A DNA stretch of 64,000 bases from Macrosoma leucophasiata (taxonomy: Eukaryota > Arthropoda > Insecta > Lepidoptera > Hedylidae): positions 12,383,501 through 12,447,500 of the forward strand of contig JAWQUS010000008.1 of assembly GCA_036365455.1 (NCBI GenBank), written 5' to 3'. Under the pieces are notes generated by a model. That model was given only the letters and a program-made list of their open reading frames with translations, was not told the origin of the DNA and made no database searches. Below are positions 23,513 through 37,000 of this stretch, in pieces. Each line of letters opens with the position of its first letter. The stretch's first letter is position 1. The translations under genes were made by a program, and so were the position numbers.

Positions 23513-24200
23513 TAACACAGGAGCAATTAAATAAACTTGAGCGGCTTCAAAATTTATGTATACGATTCATATTTGGACTACGCAAATATGATCATGTTTC
23601 TGATTTTCGCAAACAGCTCAAGTGGTTACCCATTCATCTTCGCAGGAATACACACATTCTCTCTTTTCTGTATTGTTTATTGTTCAATCCGCACACCCCT
23701 ACCTACCTGAAAGAGCGTTTCCATTTTCGTTGTTCTACACATTCCTTGTCCTTCCTTTCCTCCGTTCCTACGTTCTTCCGACAATCTCCTTTTAATGACT
23801 CCTTCTCACTCTTCCTCTTTTTATTCTAATTCATTCACGGTGGAGGCTATCCGACTCTGGAATTCCCTTCCGGTGGATATCCGACAAGCTAAGTCTGTAG
23901 AGGTGTTTAAAAAAAGAACCTATGATTACTATGTTTCCCAGTCCCTTTCTTTTTCCAGCTGATACCTGATCACTAGTTTCTTGTCTACTGTTATTATAAC
24001 TTAACATTATATTTATAAGTTTCATATAGCAGGGTACATCCCCATTGTTTAGTATCTGCACTGTTTCCTAAGCCCAAAGGTTGTCTGGAAGAGATCACTG
24101 CTTAGTGATAAGACCGCCTCTTGTATATTGTGTCTCTTATTTCTCTGTCTCTTATCATAAGTTGGTGTACAATAAAGAATATATTATTATTATTATTCAT

Positions 24201-24711
24201 GACTCAAGACATGTGTCTTCGCAGAAGACCTAGTTTAGCGGGCTCCCCTCGAATAACACTATAAGGCTGTATACAGAATGAATGGTATGTAGGTAGTGCA
24301 CAGGAATTAAAAATGCCAATTTCTTTGACCACTTTATTTGGAAAACTAATGAGTGATAGTTATTTTATTCTAACTGTGGGGTTAACAGATTATTGTTATT
24401 TAACTAATTTATTTATTGATTGTTTACGTGTACCGATACAAATGCACCATTATTTCAGAATTTGTGAATGTGAACTTCAACATATCTCATATCTTACGCA
24501 CAAGGACGGATGGACAAAGAAGTTATGTTTTTAATAGCATTATAAAATGTAAATACATATTGCAAAAAGACATCGGATTCACGGGAAACATCGTAAATAA
24601 AAATACAATAGTCACATATAATAAAACAAGAGAGCAATATAAATTAATTTAAAATATATTGATGATATTATTTTAAAATAAATAAGCCGAAATTAAACCA
24701 GAATACTGACT
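24201..24711. other. Intergenic DNA between LINE and ABCF2
   Basis: AT-rich, no repeat or gene recognised. Open frames at 24313-24652 have no recognisable domain. Confidence 0.4.
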
Positions 24712-24717
24712 TTTATT
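24712..24717 (-). promoter_or_regulatory. Likely polyadenylation signal of ABCF2
   Basis: AATAAA on the minus strand, about 325 bases past the ABCF2 stop codon. Confidence 0.5.
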
Positions 24718-25042
24718 TAAAATATTGTTGCTTGTAATTCGGGGATCACTTACGAGCGCACCATCTTAGCCGCAAATGAACGTAAATAACATTATTCTAG
24801 CATAATTAACTAGGAGTGGTAAAATAATGGCTAATTAATGTGGTATAATTTGCTAATAAAAGACAGATGTAAAATTAATTGTCTAAACGTTGCAAACTTT
24901 CACCATGGAAATGGGTCAGAATTATATTATAAAAGAAATCTAAGTTGGTCTATCGGTCACTCCCGACATCAGTTCCAGTTGTCGATATAGAGATAGCTGG
25001 ACGTGGAGCACGTATCATCACCTAACAGTTCTAGATATTTGA

Positions 25043-28000
25043 CTATTTGCGTATTTTGGCCGCATTGTCCGCATTCTCTTTCAAGATTTTCGATTTGAGG
25101 TGGTCCTTGTATTTGAGAATACCACCCTCCCATTTTGTCACAGTGCCATTTTCACAGATCCAAATCTCTTCCGCGACCTGAAATCGGTTTGAATTATTTA
25201 ATATTTAAAAAGGTTTTTAAAAATACATAGGACAGTACATACTCTGAAAAAAAGAAACTACAATTAAATTGTATATATAATAATGGCAACCCTTGAGACG
25301 TCCCACTGCTGGGCACGAGTCTCTCCCCTTTTTGTGCCCTGGAGCTTACTCCACCACGCTGCTCCAATGCGGGCTGGTGGAGATAACGGTTAGTGGCCAA
25401 CCCGCTGTCGAATGTTTTCATACCGCCCACAAGGTTTAACAACTGCTATCTATCGATAGCAACCGGGACCAACGGCTTAACGTGCCCTCCGAAGCACGGA
25501 AACGCGCGTTTTAACTTGCCACTAGCGGTCACCCATCACCCACCCGAACGCGCCCGTATCGCTTAACCGAGTAGATCGTCTGCAATCTACACCGGCCGCA
25601 AGGCCATGCTCTATGCAATAATATAGTACCCGTGCAAGAAATATTGCACATCGAGCTTAGGTAAGAGAAAATCGGCTTATTTCGACTTCATAGAGCGTTA
25701 TCTTTGTTGTAGCACACTGCAACGTAAGCACTGATACTCGTAGTGCGGCATTGGTCAAAATTTTATCAAAATGGTTGACAAACGTCACGTAGGTGAGGTG
25801 CGAAAGAGATAACGCTCTACAGACTCGATATAAACCGAAGTCTCCTTCCTGGGGTTGATGTGCAATATTTCTTGTTGGATACTATACGTTATGACGACGC
25901 GCGTTTTAGAGAATATTTTTAACATTTATAGATATACTAGCTGTACCTACCGACGTACTTAGTATCGCCTTAGAAATAAAAAATGTTGAAAATTTTTATT
26001 TATATAAGGAAGGTAGCAAACAAGCATGCAGCTCACATTGACGTTAAGTGATGACTGCAGCCTATAGACATCTACAAAAAAACCAGAAGTCAAAATGCAG
26101 ATGTGTTGCCACCCCTGAAACCTTAGGTGTCATGTCCCTGTGATAGTTGTTACGGGACTAAGTACTATCTAAGCGGAATAGATAGGTTAGGTAATGCAGT
26201 GGTGCCTACGCCCTCGAGCTCCTACACTTGGAACTCTACCACGATGAAAGAAAAATATTTGTTGGCCGATTCTCATACTTACCCAATAGGCACACAAAAT
26301 TTCATGAGAATTCGTCCAGCCGTTTCGGAGGAGTATGGTAACTAACATTGAGTGTGTTAGTTACCATAACATTGAGTGAGTCACAATGTTAGTTACCACA
26401 ATTTGTGATACGAGATTTTGTATATATAAAGATTATGGACAATTTAAATAATATCAGTATGAATTATAATGCCCATGCCTCATTCTGATACAGACATATA
26501 AGCAACATAACTGCCAGTTTCATTTTAGTAACTAATTTGTAGTTTTTGTAAAAAAAAAGAGTACGAAACATTTATCAGGCGTTACATATAAGGTAATATT
26601 CAAAAATATCAATAAATATTTCAAAAAGATGTAGAAATAAGATGTCCTGCAGATTGATTACAAATTATTAAAATACACCATAAAAAATTACATCAGAGTG
26701 TTTTGCAAGAAAAAATACTGTCCCCATTTATAAAATACTTCTAGAAACGGATTGTAAAGGATTGTGTTACCTGGTTTATAAGCCTGAAGTCGTGACTAAC
26801 GAGCACCATGCCTCCGTCGAACTCGTTGATGGCGTCGGCGAGGGCGTCGATAGTCTCCATGTCGAGATGATTGGTGGGCTCGTCCAGTAGCAGCAGGTGC
26901 GGCGTCTGCCACGCCAGCCACGCGAAAACCACGCGGCACCGCTGCCCGTCCGACAACTGACGCATCGGACATACCTACCCAAAACGAACAGTCGTTTAAA
27001 ACTGATCCGACTGATCAAATCACTGATTAATAGTGGCAAGTATAAAGGGAGGGATTGACAAACGTTACGGGGAGGAAAGATTCGTGTTATACGGCGTTTC
27101 GATTTATTTTCGATTTTCCTTGCTTCATATAATTTTCTAGGTTGCGCATTAACAAATACAGCTGGGTTTCTCTTAATAAATTTACATAGTTCCATTATGT
27201 ACAAGCTTGCCAGGGTTAAGATTCCTAAATTGGTGAAATGGGGTCTGCAGGATTCGGTGCTGTCAATATTTATAATAATACGTATTAACTTCTTCTGGAT
27301 TAGAAAAACATCTTCTACATTTCTCCATAGGATAAGGCCATAACTTAACCAAGCGTTTTCCAGTTTAAATTAGTGTCAATTTGTAAACCTAACAACGTAC
27401 ATATTTTAACCTCCTCTAGGCGGATATTATCGATTTGTAACTCAACGTCTAAAGGCAATTTTTGGTGAGGTATGAAAAAATAAAAAAATATAATAAAATA
27501 CGCTTACACTCACAGCATGAAATGAAATCTATTAGTTTTGTTTTTTCGTATTATATCATCAACAACAGCATGAAAACCTTACATTCAATTACATCTTATT
27601 ATGATCGCTTGTTCTACATACCTGCTGTCTTCCAGTAAGTCCATATCGTCCTATAATTTTCCTCATTTCCTCTCGCTCGCGCACTTCGGGGAATTCCTTC
27701 ATCATGTAGTCAAGCGGCGATAGATCCAAGTCGAGTAACTCGTGCAAGTGTTGATGATATCGACCGATACGCAAGTGAGAGTTCTTACGAATCATGCCAG
27801 TCGATGGCACTAACTGAAATCATAATTAAATAATTTATTTTCGTTGCCAAAATTATTAATTACTACCAAATAGTTCGATGTTTCAAAAACTGCTTCTCAT
27901 AATGAGATACATGATCCATGGAAAATCTTGCCTAAAAAGCAGAGCACGGCTCTGTTTCACGGCAATTTTTTAATTGGTGTCCTAATATTTGAATTTACAG

Positions 28001-31000
28001 CTCTCCTAAGCGTTTATTATAATATATTATTTACGTAATCCGAATACAGACCGTCATATTGGTAAACCTTAATTAATAGTAGTGAATTTTTCATTCATAT
28101 TGAATTCTTTTTTTATCAAAAAGAAATAATGATTATTAATTGGAACATACCTCTTGTAAAGTTTTAATAAATCTAATTTTTCTTTCATATATTTTATTCT
28201 AAAATTCTGGTATTTATTCAAGCTTATCTTTTTCAAAGTTTTCTTCAACAGAATAGAAGCGATTTGATGTTAGAAACCTCTTTAGCATTTTTTTTTTAAC
28301 AAAAAGTTAAATCAGTTCCTTGTTGCTCTTTTTTTGTTTTTTTGAATATTATTACTATCATAATAATATGATATGAATTTTACCTGAGCATTTTGATTCT
28401 GGATCTTTTTTTTTGTGAAACGATTCATATTTTAAAATGCAATGCAAATAATTGAAATATGTACATATTTCATATTATTTGTATATCAATGGAAGAGTTG
28501 ATAGTTTACATCTTTGAAAATGGATTTACAGACTAACTTTTATCATTTTTGCCTCTAAAGGTTTACTCCAAGGGGTAAAATTTAATGTATCTATGCAATT
28601 TTCATTCCTGTATTAATGCGTTAAGCATAATACTCACATCTCCATAAAGTAATTTCAATAATGTAGATTTGCCAGCTCCATTAGGTCCAACGAGAGCCAG
28701 CCGAGTGTCCAAGTCAATACCAAACTCTAAATTCTTGTAAATCCATGGCCCGCTATCGGTATATCTGAACGACACATTCTGCAAATTTTGTTAAATTATT
28801 AATGAATTATCTAAATATGTTCAAACTTTGATGGATAGACATAAGTGATATGAAAATTTCCTGAAACTTACGAACCTGGACCATAATGACAGGTGGAGGA
28901 ACCTTGCCACACGATGGGAAATAGAAGTTGAGAATCTTGTCGTCGATTACTTTCTCTGTGAGACCTTGTGCGACCATTTTGGCCAGTGTCTTCTCCTTAG
29001 ATTGAGCCTGACGGGCCAGCTTTGCCGACCCGTGACCGAAGCGGGCTATATAGTTCTAAAAGGCAAACATGACAAAACGTATATTTTGGTCTTAATTTAA
29101 AAAAATAATAGATTTTTAACTAAAGACATAAAAAACAGAAAGACAGTTATAGAAAATCATACCTATTACCAGAAGGTTACACGTAGATTAATGAAACCAG
29201 ACCAGACACAGATTTATTTCTTTTTGACTGACATGTAATCATATATTTTGTTATGTGGGAGGCTTCCTTTTATAAAAATGTTATTGATTAGGATAGATTC
29301 TATTTCTAGAAAACAAAGGCTCCATTGTGTGAATTCAGGGTAACTAGTGGTAAGACACCAAAGTAAGTTAAGCTAGGTGTTTTGGCGGAAATTTTGAAGG
29401 AGGCGTGTTAGGTGCTCTTATTTTATTTTATTTTGAGTTATTTTAAATAAATTTGCTGGAATTTTATTTCATATAGGTTTATTACAGTTCCCATGTATAG
29501 TGCCATAGAATAACAGTGCGAAAACACGGCCTTCCAGGTTACCTCCAAAACTTCATAGTAAATGTTTTAACAACGACTCACTTGACTGACATATTAAATA
29601 ATTGACCGTCTGATTCTAACTTATTCGCTGTTTTCTATACGAATATATCGTTTTACTTGACACTGGCAATATGTGCAAAAGCGATGCCATTAATATATAA
29701 AAAAAAAGTTAAGCTAGAATAGATCAAATATTTCAGATTATTCCAATAAATTCAAATGTTTACAGACTTTTATCGTTACTTTTATATAATAATATGTCGT
29801 AACCATGGGGCGTACAATTGTCCATATCACGAAACATAACTTAAATTAATTTGAAATAACATTCGTTTTCGGATTAATCTCGCGTATATTAAACTAAAAT
29901 GATTATTTAAAATCGAACCCGAAATTTCGGTCGCTCATCAGCTTCCGTGGTCTCGGGCAGACTGAGATGGCATTTGTCTGACAGCAGTTTGAAAATCTAT
30001 TATGTGCAGCTACCTCAATTAATTTGATTAAATGTAACAATGACATTGCATCATTGAACTAAATGTAAAAATGTTTATATGAAAATAGGGTTTTCACGAT
30101 ATACATAGACAATCGTAGTTGTCCTACCTCATTCAACATTTCAGAAGATTAAACAAAGTGGTCAAAGGAGACGGGTAATTTTGGGGCAACAAAATCGTTA
30201 CTGGCTTAGCATCATTTGAAAATGACATAATTTGTACAGTGTTAACACTGGGCCCAGAAATGATCGAATATTTAATTATGTGGTTGTTTTACGATAAAGC
30301 CACGACATGTTCATAGTTAGAACTGAATCTGAAAATATTTACCTTCATGTGCGCGATCTGATCCTGTTCCCAATTGTACTGTTTCATCTGGTTTTCGAGC
30401 AACTCCATACGCGTCCGCACAAACGCCTCGTAGTTGCCCGTGTAGTACTTGAGCCGTCGTTTGCTCATATGGATGATATTCGTACAGACGCCGTTCAGGA
30501 AATCTTGCGAATGGGATATTAGCACCAGGATCCGTTTGTATCTGTACACAACATTTGATATTTGTTCTATTTCATACTACATACAAGTAACCTAGAAGGC
30601 CGCAGGGTCATGACCTCCTTCCCAAACCAGTACAGTAATCCGATGATTTAGTATACAAAAAAAATGTCGAAACAGATACGCGTTGCAGGCAGCGCCGAGG
30701 GAGACCAAGATTACCAATTCCGATTGAAACAAGTCAAGAACATTTACATTTGGCGTACACGACAGTGATAATTATGAAGAATTACGGGAGGTTAAAGGCA
30801 AAACGACTTCAAGGCGTGGGCATGTGCTGTTGTGGCACCACTTGTGGAGCGCTAGCCACCATGCTACTAGTTTTCATACAATTTCTAGAAGTGCTGTCGC
30901 AGCAACACAGCCTGATACGACATTGCTTTCGTATGTATCACAACAGGCGCTACTACAGCTCTTACTCGCCCTTTTAACTTGAACGCGCTCAGAGACAAAA

Positions 31001-34000
31001 AGTCTTTGGGCTCCACAATTATTGCCTGCATGGCAAATGACATTGAAATATATCAATTTACAAAGACATTGCTATATGGTATACTAACTGTTTGAGTTCC
31101 TCCTCGAGCCAGACGCAGGCGTCCAAATCGAGATGGTTTGTTGGTTCGTCCAGCAGCAGTAGATGCGGTTTTACATACAGAGCGCGGGCCAACGCTATAC
31201 GCATCCGCCAACCTGGCAAGAGAATCAAGATCGACGTATTATTACATGCTTCTCTATAATATTGTATTACCTAACTCTTTTATTCATAATCTTATCTATG
31301 TCATGGTTTCTATGAAGGCACCACAGGCGTGAATTGCTTAGAACATCAAGAAGCCTTAAGCCGGAACTGGAGACAAAAGTGTCGAACGATTAACTGTGGT
31401 ATGTATGTATCTATTTGGTTGACTTTTAAGTCATCCGCTGCTTACCTCCTGAAAAGTCTTTAGTGGCTTTCTGTTGCATTTCTTTGGAGAAGCCGAGACC
31501 GTGGAGGATATGGGCGGCGCGCGCTTCCGCTGTGTCCGCGCTGAGGTCATCGAGGCGGTCGTATATGTCCATCAGTTGTTCTTGAGACTCTGTTGATAAA
31601 TTTGAATTTACATACAGGCAATACATTATTAAATAATCATAAATATTTTTGAAAGGACCCGCAAGCTTAACAAAAATTTTGGGTCTAATTACTCATCGAT
31701 TTTGGTAGAGCTTCAGTGACGGAGCTCGGGGATATAGACACTAATCTACATGCCGCTAAATGGTAGTGTTCAGCCAGTTCAGCGCTATCGTTAGGTGGTA
31801 ATGTACCGCCATAATTTCTGACATAGACCTCAGGACTGGCAACAAATAGCCTACAGTATTCACTTACCATAAATGTGATTTATATGCTTGTTTGTTTGAT
31901 TGTGACAAAAAATACTTAGTACATACCGTCATCTTCACAATGGGCTAATTCTTCTGCAAGCTTCTCCAGTTTGATTCTCTCCTCATCCACTTCCATGACG
32001 CATTTCAACGCAGTCTTATCGGAAGCGGGCATTTCCCGGGTCAAATGGAAGATATCGATGTGGTCAGGTATCGGCACTTCGCGGCGACCCAACGCCGACA
32101 GAAGAGACGACTTGCCTGATCAATGACAATAAAACAATTAGTAGTTGAAACTTGTATAACAATTAATCGTTAAAAATATATTAATCATTTAAAATAGCCT
32201 ACAGACTTTTTTTTAAAGCGATTTTTTTTTAGCATATTTGCTTTTTGATTTCTACGCTCTTTGTTATAAGTTAGTAAAAGGAGAAATGAGATATTCTACT
32301 GCAATACATAAGAATATATTTTTTATTATTATTGTCAGTAACACCGTTGACTACAACTATTACCCTATTTGTTAATTGACATGTATATCTTTGTAGTTGT
32401 GAAATAACTTAAATCAGCTCATTAAATCGCAAGGTATAACATCACCGGACGGTGATTACCTGTGAATTGCATGGTATAAAACATTTTGCATGGTGTGTGT
32501 CTTATGAGAAACAATTTTAAAACTATCAAACATTTATGTTATAAAAGAGGGAATCAGTTTGATTCCAAAGAAAAAACAAGGCTACAAAGACAATAATAAT
32601 TGAGACCTATCTTTTATTTTGAATATTAAGTCGCCAAATCTTTTTTTTTTGTCTTAATAACACTTGTGATAGAATAAATAAGTTCATAATTGAAATTGCG
32701 ATATCTTATCAGCTAAGTAACTGGCACAGTTATCAATTGATGTAAACACCGTCACTGTAAGACGGTTTATTTTTTTTAAGTAACGAAGGTCGCAAACTAG
32801 TATGCAGTTCACACTGATTTACACTGACTGCAGCCTATAGACATCTAAGTGTAGACGTCTATAAGCTGCAGCAAAAAATGCAGATACCTGGCCACCCCCG
32901 AGACCTAAGGTGTCATGTCTCTGTGATGTTTATTACGGGGCCATACATTACCATCTAACCGGACCACGATAGTGCTAAACACTACCATTTAGCGGCAGAT
33001 AGCGATGGGTAATGCGGTGGTGCCTACGCCCTCGAGCTCTAACACTTGGAACTCTACCCAAAATCTCATTCAAACTCACTGTATTTTATTTAATAATAAA
33101 AGCGCACATCTATTAATGCAACAACATTAAATGGTGACAGCGAAGCGAATTACACTGCTGTTTTTTATCTATCACACGTCTTTCAATGGTAATTTTTTCA
33201 AAATTATTATAATCATCGTAAGTATAGAACTGTTTTATTTGAAAAGTTTTATTGTTTTGATCGGATATATATATCCATCAACCATAATAAAATACGCTGT
33301 ATAATAAATATCTTACTCGCAAGTGCTAGCATTAGCATTCAATAATTTCAATTTAGCAATTTATATCCACATGATATTAAATACACAAAGACAATGGCAA
33401 TTGTGCCCGATTGCAGAAAAAAAACATGTAAGATCAATACGAACTGTCGCTAGCGCATAGAGGAATAACGCTTAGCGTAAAAGTAAGTAATAATTCATTG
33501 TCGATTTATACAGGATTTCTCAAGTGAACAAATGAAAGGAACGACTTGTTTCACGAAGAATAATTTATAAATATTGATTTATATCACTTGTTACTATAAA
33601 GCAGTTTCAAATGAAATAGCATAATCATATACGGCTTGGGATAATATCTACCCGTCCTTATTAAAAAATGATAGTTGTCAATTACACTAGAAGGTTCCAT
33701 AATATGTGGGCCATTACAAAAGATCTCCACGGCGTCGGGACGTGGCGACCCCACTATCTACGCTGGAGGAGAATTCTTCCACTAGTGCATTCGGTGAATT
33801 GAACAATGGCGGTCAACCCGTTTGAATGGGTGAAAGTAAATACGGCGGGATTGGAGGGGATAAACTGTCACCACTGCGGTCGCCAATCCGCATGCCAAAC
33901 GTGGCGGTTATGGCATATTCTCCCCTAATGACATCTTTGGGATAGGCTTTAGTCCGGCAATGGACGTGTTTCGTCTAAAGTGATGAGCAAAAGATCTTCC

Positions 34001-37000
34001 CCTTGAGACCAACTTGCGATCAACGAAGTGTTTATGTGTAGAGGTGTTCATAGTCTGCAGTATTCAGATTATTCACTTACCATCAATGTGTATATTAATG
34101 CAATCACGTAAAAGAATCAATACTTCGAAACAGGCATACATGCCTGTGTGTTACAGTAAAATATATTATAGGTCGCGCCAGGTAAAAAGAACGCTGGCGG
34201 TCAAGCTGCGCGTCATGTGTTTTTATTTCATTTTATGTTATTCTATGTAATATAGTTTTCAATCTGCCTACCAATACGCGAAACCGCAAGCGAAAGCTAG
34301 ATCAAAAATAAACCAATAGGGCTAGTACTTTCGTGCGCGAGTGTACCGATGCGCGAACACATCCCTTCTACTTTCTTCCAGCGTTCTTTTTACGTGGCGC
34401 GACCTATAGTAATCTTATGAATATGTAAGGACATAATTATTACTTATTACTTAGCAAAGAACCGATGCACTGCTGGATATCCCTCAGGCAGCACGAAAAG
34501 TATGACAATTGATTTCTAATTGTTCTTCGACCTTATAGGGTCATCTGCTGCTTCAGAGATTTAATATACCTATCTAAAGCTATTGCAGATGTACAATAAT
34601 ATTGGCAATGACAGTATTCAACACCACTGTGTTCTGGTCATATGTTCTAGGTCATAGGTCTATCTTCAGGTCTCAGGATCCTTTGCTTTTTGCATAGATG
34701 TCTATTCTATAGGCTACAGAACACTGACCACCATCACGTGAGCTGAATTCTTGTTAGACACTTTCATTACAAATAATTATAATAAATATACGCAATGTAG
34801 ATTTCTTTTTACATTTTTTTATTTAGAGAAAACATCTGTAGACCTGGGAGAACCAAGGCTACTGTATGTATGGATAGCATATTCGTTTTTAACTCATATA
34901 AGAAATATTCGCATATTGAAAAACAGATAAAAAGTTGCTATCATTCGCACACAGTAATAAGAATTCGCGAAAAATTTGATAACTTAAAATGTAAAAACAA
35001 ACAAGACGTATATCAGTATACATACCTACTGGACCTAACGTATATTTTTTACATTTTAAATTAGATCTTGGTGTGATTAAAGACATGCTCTCGCGTATGT
35101 CGTCATGAATCATGAGTACCTACTTGATATTAAAACAACTCATCAAAATCTAAATAAAAAGTCAATTGAAATGGCTTGTGGTTAAAAACGGTCGGGAAAG
35201 CATGATTTTATATTCACTACTATTACACGGTTTTTAACTACGTATCCAAGTTAAAATAATGAAAATACTATTAAGAAAAATTGAACCTTTAGTATTATCG
35301 TCAATATTTTAATTCAAAAATATCTGATAGATTGATAATCAGACGAGAAATACGAGAATGAAAAAACAGGGGTCGGGAGCCCTGAAAGCTCGGCGCTCGC
35401 CGTTTGACCGTTGAAGTAGACTAGCGCCGTCGTGAGGCGTGCCGTCTACAAGTCCATTAAAAAAAAAGGGTCGGGGCGGCTGTCCTCGAATAGGTTAATT
35501 ACATTTTTTTTTCAATCTTTTGCGCCTAACTATTTGGAATAATTTTGATGAAAACACACATTAGTAAAGTCATAAGAAAACATGCGTCACAAGCCGAAAG
35601 CTCAGGCCGATCAAACCTCTCTATCGCATGTTCCGAGCTCTCGTTTACGCGGTCGGCTTAATCGGAACGTGACACTTTTTCGTACGTATAGCAGGCGCGG
35701 CGTTCACCGATTTATAACACGTAATCACGTCAAAAACCATATTTACGACATACCTATGAGGTTCTTAAAGGCCTATATATTATAAAATACATACAGCCAG
35801 ATGTACTATATTATTTCGCTAGCACGTTTAACAATAATATTAACAATTAGCTTTAAACTGGGATACATACCACATCCGTTAAGTCCGACCAAGCCGTACC
35901 GTCGCCCGCAGTTCAATTCTAAGAGGGTGTCTTGCAGTAGTTCACTGCCATAGAAAGTAATGGAAAAATTGGCAATCTTGATGTCTCTCGAACGCGGATG
36001 GACTGCCAATGAACCGGTACATGATCGGGCTTCGGAATTCATCTTTGCCTCCTCCTCTAATTTCAAACATAATGCCTCTGAAATCAAATTTAAATAAACT
36101 TATTAAATTCATACTTCAGCGATGTTTTTTTACCGTTATTGTCGCAAAAAGTCCCTATGCAGCTTTAGATTCACAGATCGCACTACGATACGACTTTACT
36201 TTCAGCAAAGTACGCTTAGAACTGTCAAAACTCATGACACTACTGACAGTGAACATACTTTACACCCTAATTGTTAACCCTCAAGCTCCTTCACTGGAGC
36301 TCTACAAGAGTGAGTCAAGTCTCTATTAGGTACCAATGGTTTTTGCGCTTAACCGCGAACGGACAGATAGACAGACAGACAGACAGACAGACGGACATGG
36401 CGAAACTATAAGGGTTACTTGTTTTGTACGGAAACCAAAAAAAGGATTGTAGCATTTGTAGCCTATGATCGTAGGTATATAGGCCGCAACAGAGTAACTA
36501 GATATTATTGCGTAATTAACGTCAAGCTGTAGCAGCCAGGGAAATTTTCGTGACTGGCCAATTGGACTGGGTGATTACCCCGCATTATGAGGATCTGTCC
36601 TGTAACAGTTTTGATCCAGTTTCGCTATAGTTAATAAAATACATGTCGTATGCGTACCTCTATATATCTAGACTATTATGGGTACGTTCCGAATTTGTTG
36701 TGAAATCGTTCGAAATTGCCGTTCCACTAACGTTTGCGGTCGTTGTGCGCGAATCTGGAACGTACATCTTGAGCGCTGTGTGCCCGCTATATGGCTCCAT
36801 ATTGATATCGTTATTAAATCGAATTTTTATGAAAGCCCACCTCGACCCATTAATATATTGTGAGCGATGCGGTCACGGACAGTGACGTCATGTAAGACGT
36901 CGAACGATCGCTCGCGACGACCACGGGCTTTAGGTGGAACGAGAAAAGGGCGTTACGGTCGTTGCGGTCGATTAATGGAACGAGCCCTATGAAATATACC

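Larger units (their letters stand above)
20045..24200 (+). mobile_element. APE-type LINE (CR1/Jockey-like), broken and interrupted
   Basis: 5' truncated. It starts in the end of the endonuclease (YHDLLYVSYKIRPPK) and runs through the reverse transcriptase: FRPISILPFLSKVLERL, FQSGFRKGRTG, TLLDFSNAF, the YADDLQIY active site at 21405, then the thumb and C-terminus (TQEQLNKLERLQNLCIRFIFGL ... AIRLWNSLPVDIR). A stop near 20545 and frameshifts near 21060, 21310 and 23820 make it dead. The 3' end has AATAAA and a TTATTATTATTA tail. A nested insertion (21844-23512) splits the codons Asp-Leu/Thr-Gln. The exact clade is not certain. Confidence 0.88.

Noticed and set aside
36643..36885. Plus-strand frames of 61 and 80 codons
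   Set aside because: They lie inside a TAT-flanked foldback MITE.
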